Source of the DNA: Cannabis sativa
Taxonomy: Eukaryota > Streptophyta > Magnoliopsida > Rosales > Cannabaceae
Assembly: GCF_029168945.1 (NCBI RefSeq)
Contig: NC_083604.1
Location: 14,190,812-14,254,811, forward strand
Length of the DNA stretch: 64,000 nt
Direction of reading: 5' to 3'
The notes under the pieces are model-generated. The model ran no database searches, was not told the DNA's origin, and saw only the letters and a program-made list of their open reading frames with translations. The translations under genes and the position numbers were made by a program. Positions within the stretch are counted from its first letter, which is position 1, and every line of letters begins with the position of its first letter. Of this stretch, positions 58,335-64,000 are shown piece after piece.

Positions 58335-59844
58335 TGTTGGGTTTTATGCCCTAAACAAAACTATATTTCAATGTAATCCAGATTATTCAATATCAATAAA
58401 GTAACAGAAGTATTTTTCATTCATTTGTGTATGTTTTGGTTCACTTAATCAATTGTTTGTCTATTTGATTTATAAATTCATCCTAACCCCTTTTCACATA
58501 CTTGATCATGTTTATTGTGTTGTCAACACAGTGGAAAGTAAACATGACTATGTGAATAAAGTATTCCTAGATTTATCAGAACACTGGGTTTTACAGATAT
58601 GACAATCTACAACAGAGTTTACTTGCATTTGGAGAAATGTTATGTTCTTTCCAAAACATAGGTTAAAGTAAAGCTCAGGTTGTATGCATGGAGTATGCAT
58701 TGGAATGGACCGATATTGAACTTTGAAATAGATTTTTGAAACTTACCGTAAATATCTATTCAATTCAATATCATAAGTTGATCCTAGATCACATGATCGA
58801 AATCCTGATATGGTTAGGCTCAATTTCAAGAGTATTATTCGTGTTCTTTGATTTGTTAGTTAAGCCTAATTTTTGGTCAGGGCAATACATACATTTTGGG
58901 AACATGGTAGTGTGATTGAGTGGGAGCGCTAACATAAATATGGAATCTATAGCTTCTATCTGGCGAATAGTAAGCAAAGGGTGATTTCCTTCGAGCTTAA
59001 CCAAACGAGATAAATGATTGAGTACTCATTTCACTTAGTTGAAATATCATTTATACAGGGTTAAGTGTTTTAAGGATAAAATACATTGTAGGGTGTTATG
59101 GTAATTTAGTCCCTTTACAGTGTAAATCATCCATATAGAGGATCATTGATCACATTAGGATTATAACAATGGATAACTAATGATGTGTCTATATGGTGTA
59201 ACATATAGAGCATTCTATATACTGAGAGTGCAATTCTGACAGTTTTTGACAAAACAGGAAACTATCAGTGTAGGAAAAGAAAAGTTGGAAAAGTGGCAAG
59301 CCTTGTTTCCACAATGCCTAGGCCGGCCACTTAAGTTCCCTTTTCCCTTTGATTTTTTCAATATTAAATGTCAATTAATTCAATCATAGCCCTTGGTGGT
59401 CTTCTATAAATAGAAGGCAAAGGCTTCAGATTTCAACACAACTGATACACAACATTATTCTGACAGAATTTTCTTTCTGAAAAATTCTCTCTGAGCCGCC
59501 ACCCTCTCTCTCTCTCTATTCCTTCACTGTTTCGAAATCTATAAGTGCTAGAGTAGTGCCCACACACATCAAGTAATACCTCAATCATAGTGAGGAAGGC
59601 TGTGTAGAATTCAGAAACAACAAAGAAGGACTATCGGGCTCAAATCTTGATTATACTCTGCTACAGAAAGGAATCAAGGGTTAGAGATCTGAGTGGGAGG
59701 AGACATATATTCCGCTACACCCAATGTAAGATTTCTGATACTCTTATGTGTTTAATTTTCTATCGTTTTAGAAGTTCATATTTAGGTTGTTAAATCAACA
59801 TACTTGTGAGTAGATCTAAGTTCCTGGTAAAATAACTTCCAACA
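58335..59844 (+). mobile_element. Copia element H, 5' LTR
   Basis: Starts TGTTGGGTTTTATGCCC, ends CTTCCAACA. 1510 bp, shorter than the B-type LTR because about 380 bp after GAGAGTGCAATTCT (59238) are replaced by about 90 bp of different sequence. TATAAATA at 59405-59412; GTAAGA donor at 59726. Confidence 0.88.
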
Positions 59845-61659
59845 AGCCGGCACCGAGCCATGGTAATTGATTTTCTTGCAAGAAATTTGGACTTAAAACG
59901 ATTTGCTTGTGTTTTGGATGGTATCATGTTGCTTTGTGTGTCATATTGATGTTTGATTGTTGTTTGTGAATTCTGGGAAAAATAGTTAGTTTTCTGTCTC
60001 TGTAATTATTTTTGTTGGATAGTTTGGAAAATTCTAAGCAATTTACTTTTTTACAGAACTCGATTTCGATTTAATTTGAATTAGTTATGAATTTTTGAAA
60101 ATTGGAAAAATCGGGGTGATGAGCACCCTCATCACGTGCGCGGAATGGATGCAAGCAGCCTTCCTGCGCCGTGATTCCTCGGCGTGCACCCCAGTTACGC
60201 GCTCGGATGTGCATGCATGGCATGCCATTCGTACAGTTCATCATTTTTTTCAATTTTTTCGATTTTTCATGCTATTTCATGGAATTAAATTCCGATTTTT
60301 TGTGTAGTTTTGTATATTGATTTTTGTTTTTCAAATTTCAAATCTAATTATCAGAAATAAATTAATTTTTATTTTTAAAATTAATTTTAGATATTAGTGT
60401 AATTTGATTTTGAAAATAGGAAAAATCAAGTTTTGCTTACCTTTTTTTTCTTATTTCCTTTAAAATTTGATTATTTTATTTTTTTTAAGGTCAGATATTA
60501 ATTTATTTTTGGTAACTTGACCTTAATTAGAATAAGATCAAAATAATCATGATAATTTTAAAAGAAGAAATAAGGTATTTTTTGTTAACTTTTAAATTTT
60601 GTTATTTTTAATTAAATTAAATTGTAAAACAAGAAAAGGGTATGTATTTACCATTTTTTATTTTATTATTTAATTTATTAAATAACATGAAATTTAAAAG
60701 GAAAGTTAGCAATTTAATTTTGAAATGACATTTAGGTTACCCAAAACCTAATTTTTCAAAATGGTAGGTTTAATTTTAATTTTATTTTTCGAAATACATG
60801 TTTAAAATTAAATAAATCCTACATCCAACTATCCAAATCTAACCTTGTTGCAAGAGTATGTGTTTTAGATTGTTTGTAAGTTTTCTAAAACCTATTATTG
60901 CTTGATCTAAATTGCCTTGGTTAACTTGATGATAGATCCAATGATCTAATTTTAACCAATGGTTCAATTGATGATAGATCAAGTAAATAATTTGTAACAG
61001 GTAATTTTTACAAACTTCTTTCATCTGTGTATGACCTAGTAACATGATAGGATCCATCCAAATGTGTATGCCTGTGTGAGCCTATATGTTTAATTTCTGT
61101 TATAGATACATATAGGTTGTTGTTGCTAAATAAAATATCATAACTGATAGATTTTATTTAGGCTCATTTAGTAGTGAGCCTATTCAATTAATAACAGTTG
61201 TTCATTTTAAGGTTAAATTCATCTCTTTTGGGCCTTCTGTGAGAGTTGGGAGCCTTAGAAGTGGGTACGACATACTGGACCCAGCCCCCCCTCACATGAA
61301 CAACCCCAATTGTGAAGGCCCATTTGCCTGATTTGGATAACTGTGCTAGGTTAATTATATTAGTTTGACCTAATAAAAAAATTGATTAGCAACATAATTA
61401 ATTTCATTCTTCCTTGAAATTAATTTAAGAAAAACATAGTTTGAATAGTTATATTCTGGAAAGCTATATGTATTTTTCTTGTTTTTAATTAAATATGGAA
61501 TTATAACTATATAAATTCTTTCTGAATCTTAATTTTATAATTTCATTAAATATTCCTATTTAAGTTGAGATTTAGTTAAATCTATCAAATCAACTTAGAT
61601 TTGAATATTTTTGAATTTCCTATTATAAATTAAGTTGAGGAATTTTAGGAATTGGTTAT
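59845..61659 (+). mobile_element. Copia element H, partial leader
   Basis: Matches A 531-2420. The primer site is decayed (GCCGGCACCGAGCC). The branched stem-loop is at 61229-61322, with the first inner pair broken (C/T). No coding frame; the 70-codon frame at 60095 is a GC-rich relic. Interrupted at 61660. Confidence 0.82.
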
Positions 61660-61796
61660 TGTTGACCGAGATTTTCGGCAACTATTAAAATATGATTATA
61701 ATAAAGAGCTGTAAGAAAGTGAGATGAAGGTTTTCTACGTGGTTGGGGCGTTAATGAGCCTTAGTCCACGAGTCTCTGTTATTAATGGATGTATTT
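61660..61796 (-). mobile_element. Gypsy LTR fragment (E/J family), 3' end
   Basis: The reverse complement matches the last 137 bp of the J LTR (56461-56597), beginning TGTTGACCGAG on the plus strand. It is inserted in H and interrupted at 61797 by the next element. Confidence 0.85.
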
Positions 61797-62208
61797 TGTA
61801 ACACCCTAACTAACTTAGGCGTATTACGTGATTTTTAAACGTACTGTGCAGCTCGTTGCTAATCAACGAGGTTTATGGAAAAACGTGATTAATTAAAATT
61901 TTGCTTTTTAATTAAACTTATAAGACAATATTACAAAAGACTCGGGATCCCGATAATAAAATCATTTACAAAAGATTTACTGTTTACTGTTACATAAAAT
62001 AAAAGTCGTCTAACGACCAGTTACAAAAATTCAGCCTTGCTGTCCCGAGGATCGTACGCTCCAGGCCTAACCGCCCCGACATGTACAACCTTCATAAGCT
62101 CGCTCACGGTCCATCAGCTCTAGCCTTGCCTTTACCTACACATCAACGTAGAACTGTGAGTCGACAGACTCAGTAAGAAAAGCATAATAATACTCATACA
62201 TGATACTA

Positions 62209-62330
62209 ACTGCCGTGTCCAACACGATACTGAGTCCCGCTACTGCCATGTCCAACATGGTACTGAGCCACTATTGCCATGTCCAACATGGTACTGAGCC
62301 ACTACTGCCATGTCCAACATGGTACTGAGT
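62209..62330. repeat. Four tandem 29-33-bp hairpin repeats
   Basis: Units of the form ACTGCCATGTCCAACATGGT. Each contains CCATGT-CCA-ACATGG. The first unit reads CGTGT-CCA-ACACG, changed on both arms. Confidence 0.88.
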
Positions 62331-62370
62331 TCTGAACGTTCATAGGGACGGTACTATTGACACGTAACAA

Positions 62371-62600
62371 CCTGATCGGTCAAACCGGTCATACTCCGGC
62401 TGCTGGTCATACTCCAGCCTGTACCGACGTGTTACTATATCCTCCTGATCGGTCGAACCGGTCATACTCCGGCTGCTGGTCATACTCCAGCCTGTACCGA
62501 CGGGATACGTCAATAGCACGGAACCACCAACCAGTGTCAGCCTGATCGGTCAAACCGGTCATACTCCGGCTGCTGGTCATACTCCAGCCTGTACCGACGT
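62371..62600. repeat. Three 60-bp repeats with spacers of 13 and 38 bp
   Basis: Units at 62371-62430, 62444-62502 and 62541-62600, each starting CCTGATCGGTC and ending TGTACCGACG. Inside each, GCTGG-TCATACT-CCAGC forms a hairpin, and a second CCGG-TCATACT-CCGG shares the same loop. Confidence 0.88.
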
Positions 62601-62931
62601 GACAGGGTTGGATGGTTCGAAGCCAACATACAACTAATGTAATCTAATAGGCTTCCTACATGCACGCTAAACATGTAATCTACATATGCATACTGTTATA
62701 CTAATCTTACCTGGATTCCGATTTCAGGTGTGCCGGTCAACCTGACTGGAACTGAAGCTGAGCGGCGACCATCGGCTCCTAAACCATAAAAATCACAACG
62801 CTATAAGTGACACGCTAAATCACTTCCCGGGGACTAAAACTTGGAACTAAAAGTTTCCCTATCGATAAAAAGCATGGCAATACCCCTAAAAACATAAAAA
62901 CGAGGAAAACTAGGGTTCGGAAAAATTCCCC

Positions 62932-63023
62932 AACCGGTAGACCGGTTGCCCAACCGGAATTCCGGTTCTGGGAATTACTGGACACCCATCCGGAATTCCG
63001 GTTGCACAACCGGAATTCCGGTT
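62932..63023. repeat. Cluster of four CCGG palindromes
   Basis: AACCGGTAGACCGGTT (62932-62947), AACCGGAATTCCGGTT (62952-62967), CCGGAATTCCGG (62990-63001) and AACCGGAATTCCGGTT (63008-63023). Confidence 0.9.
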
Positions 63024-64000
63024 CCTCGCAGGAATTTTTCAAAAATTCCTAACTCGACCAAATCAAACCCAAATCAATCCAAACCTTCCAGACCTGTTCT
63101 ATATGCCCCAAATAACCATTTAAAGGCAACAAATTCACCCAGAACTCACAGAGACAAAATTCACCATTAAAGACCAAGCTTTGAGTTCCAAAACTCAAAC
63201 TTGGTTAAATCCACTAACATGCATCCAAACCTAGTTAATTCTACTCAAATAAGCTTGAAATAGCTTCTGAAATCAAACAAAAACCTCAACAATAACCCAG
63301 CAACAGATTCAATCAATACTCTTTGAAAATCAAACTTTTGCATAATAAACCTCTAGCATGCTCAACCTAGGAATCATACTTCACAAGAGCTTAATTACCA
63401 ACTAAAAATCATGCTTTAAACCACAGAAAACATCAACAAAATACAGCAGCAACAACCTCAATTAATCATGCATGCATCATCATTTTTCATCATTTTTTTC
63501 AAGAAATTACAACAAGAAAGGTTAGAGACTTTACCAAGGATTAGAAGAACACTTAGATTGGATGAAACTAGCTTGAAAATTGAAAGAAAACCAGCCCTTG
63601 AACCCCAAGCCTTCAGCCGAAAAAGAGAGAGAGAAAAGAGTGTGTTTTCCTTTTTCAAAGTTTTTTCTAAAATATGCTAAGTGTAAAATTTGAGAGAAAA
63701 TAAAGTTTTAATGCATATAACACCTTATTTCAGCCAAAACAATTATTTAAAATAAACATTTAATCCATTTAATAAATCACATAAGACAAAATACTAATGG
63801 GGCAAAAAGACCATTTTGCCCCTCCACCATAAAATCATGAAAATCATACTAAAGGGGTATTTTTGGGAAATTCTAAATTCCCGGCCATTCCCGACATTCC
63901 CAATGTCTAACACCCGTCCCCAAACTACTAACATACTAAGTTGTGATTTCTACTGAGCCAAACGCCGAGTTCCAAAATACCGGACACCGGAAATGCAAAA

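Larger units (their letters stand above)
61797..64000. mobile_element. Repeat-rich element I, LTR-like, runs off the window
   Basis: Starts TGTAACACCC exactly at a break in the gypsy LTR, so it is an insertion, probably the end of a long LTR. No protein domain is seen. It carries tandem hairpin repeats (62209-62330), 60-bp repeats (62371-62600) and a palindrome cluster (62932-63023). A strong minus-strand donor (ATCCAG|GTAAGATT near 62712) and a minus-strand CT-rich stretch (63640-63610) favour minus orientation. The other end is not visible. Confidence 0.55.

Noticed and set aside
60071..60307. Overlapping 60- and 70-codon frames in H's leader
   Set aside because: The homologous spot in A (about 780-910) is equally GC-rich but has no matching frame, so this is leader sequence.
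62209..62600. Spaced repeats that might be taken for a CRISPR array
   Set aside because: Eukaryotic retrotransposon context, units nearly abutting or with irregular spacers, no cas genes.

Overview
The window is eukaryotic, AT-rich plant DNA and consists almost entirely of nested LTR retrotransposons. I see no ordinary host gene, rRNA, tRNA gene or CRISPR array. The LTR families, the plant-type Ty1/copia and Ty3/gypsy polyproteins and the tRNA-iMet-type primer sites point to a large-genome flowering plant, probably a eudicot. I cannot name the species from the sequence. Element letters A-J below are my own labels.

Layout: (1) Copia element A runs from before base 1 to 20167. It has a 5' LTR tail, a 3.5-kb leader, a broken gag and eroded pol remnants holding a minus-strand solo LTR (C, 6552-7989, TSD CTTAA). 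Its 3' LTR is split by the complete copia element B (8463-18523, TSD ACTTA), which has pol but no gag. (2) At 20168-23706 lie a Ulp1-protease-like scrap and a minus-strand copia internal remnant (D). (3) Ty3/gypsy element E (Tat-like, 23707-55414) has its gag split by copia F (24626-44867, TSD GATGT). F carries an intact gag and a dead pol and is itself split by minus-strand copia G (32516-42708, TSD ATTAT). E continues with gag, protease, RT, RNase H, a second RNase H and integrase. An antisense, intron-containing gene (54338-51302) follows, then a 66-bp stump of 3' LTR. (4) A second copy of the same gypsy family (J, from 55810) is cut at 58334 by copia H. H is cut at 61660 by a minus-strand gypsy LTR fragment, which is cut at 61797 by a repeat-rich element (I) that runs off the window.

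How the parts relate: the copia elements share LTR ends (TGTT..., ...CCAACA), PBS position, polypurine tract and a structured leader, and resemble the Angela/BARE group. Their coding capacity is divided: A and F carry gag only, B carries pol only, D and G carry neither. In A, B and F the splice signals suggest that an intron running from inside the LTR to just before the ORF removes the long leader, and that a second, about 95-nt intron sits at the gag end. Several leader hairpins show paired base changes between copies, as expected of selected RNA structure. Most reading frames are damaged. The exceptions are F gag (intact) and B pol (one frameshift, LTR pair nearly identical by eye).
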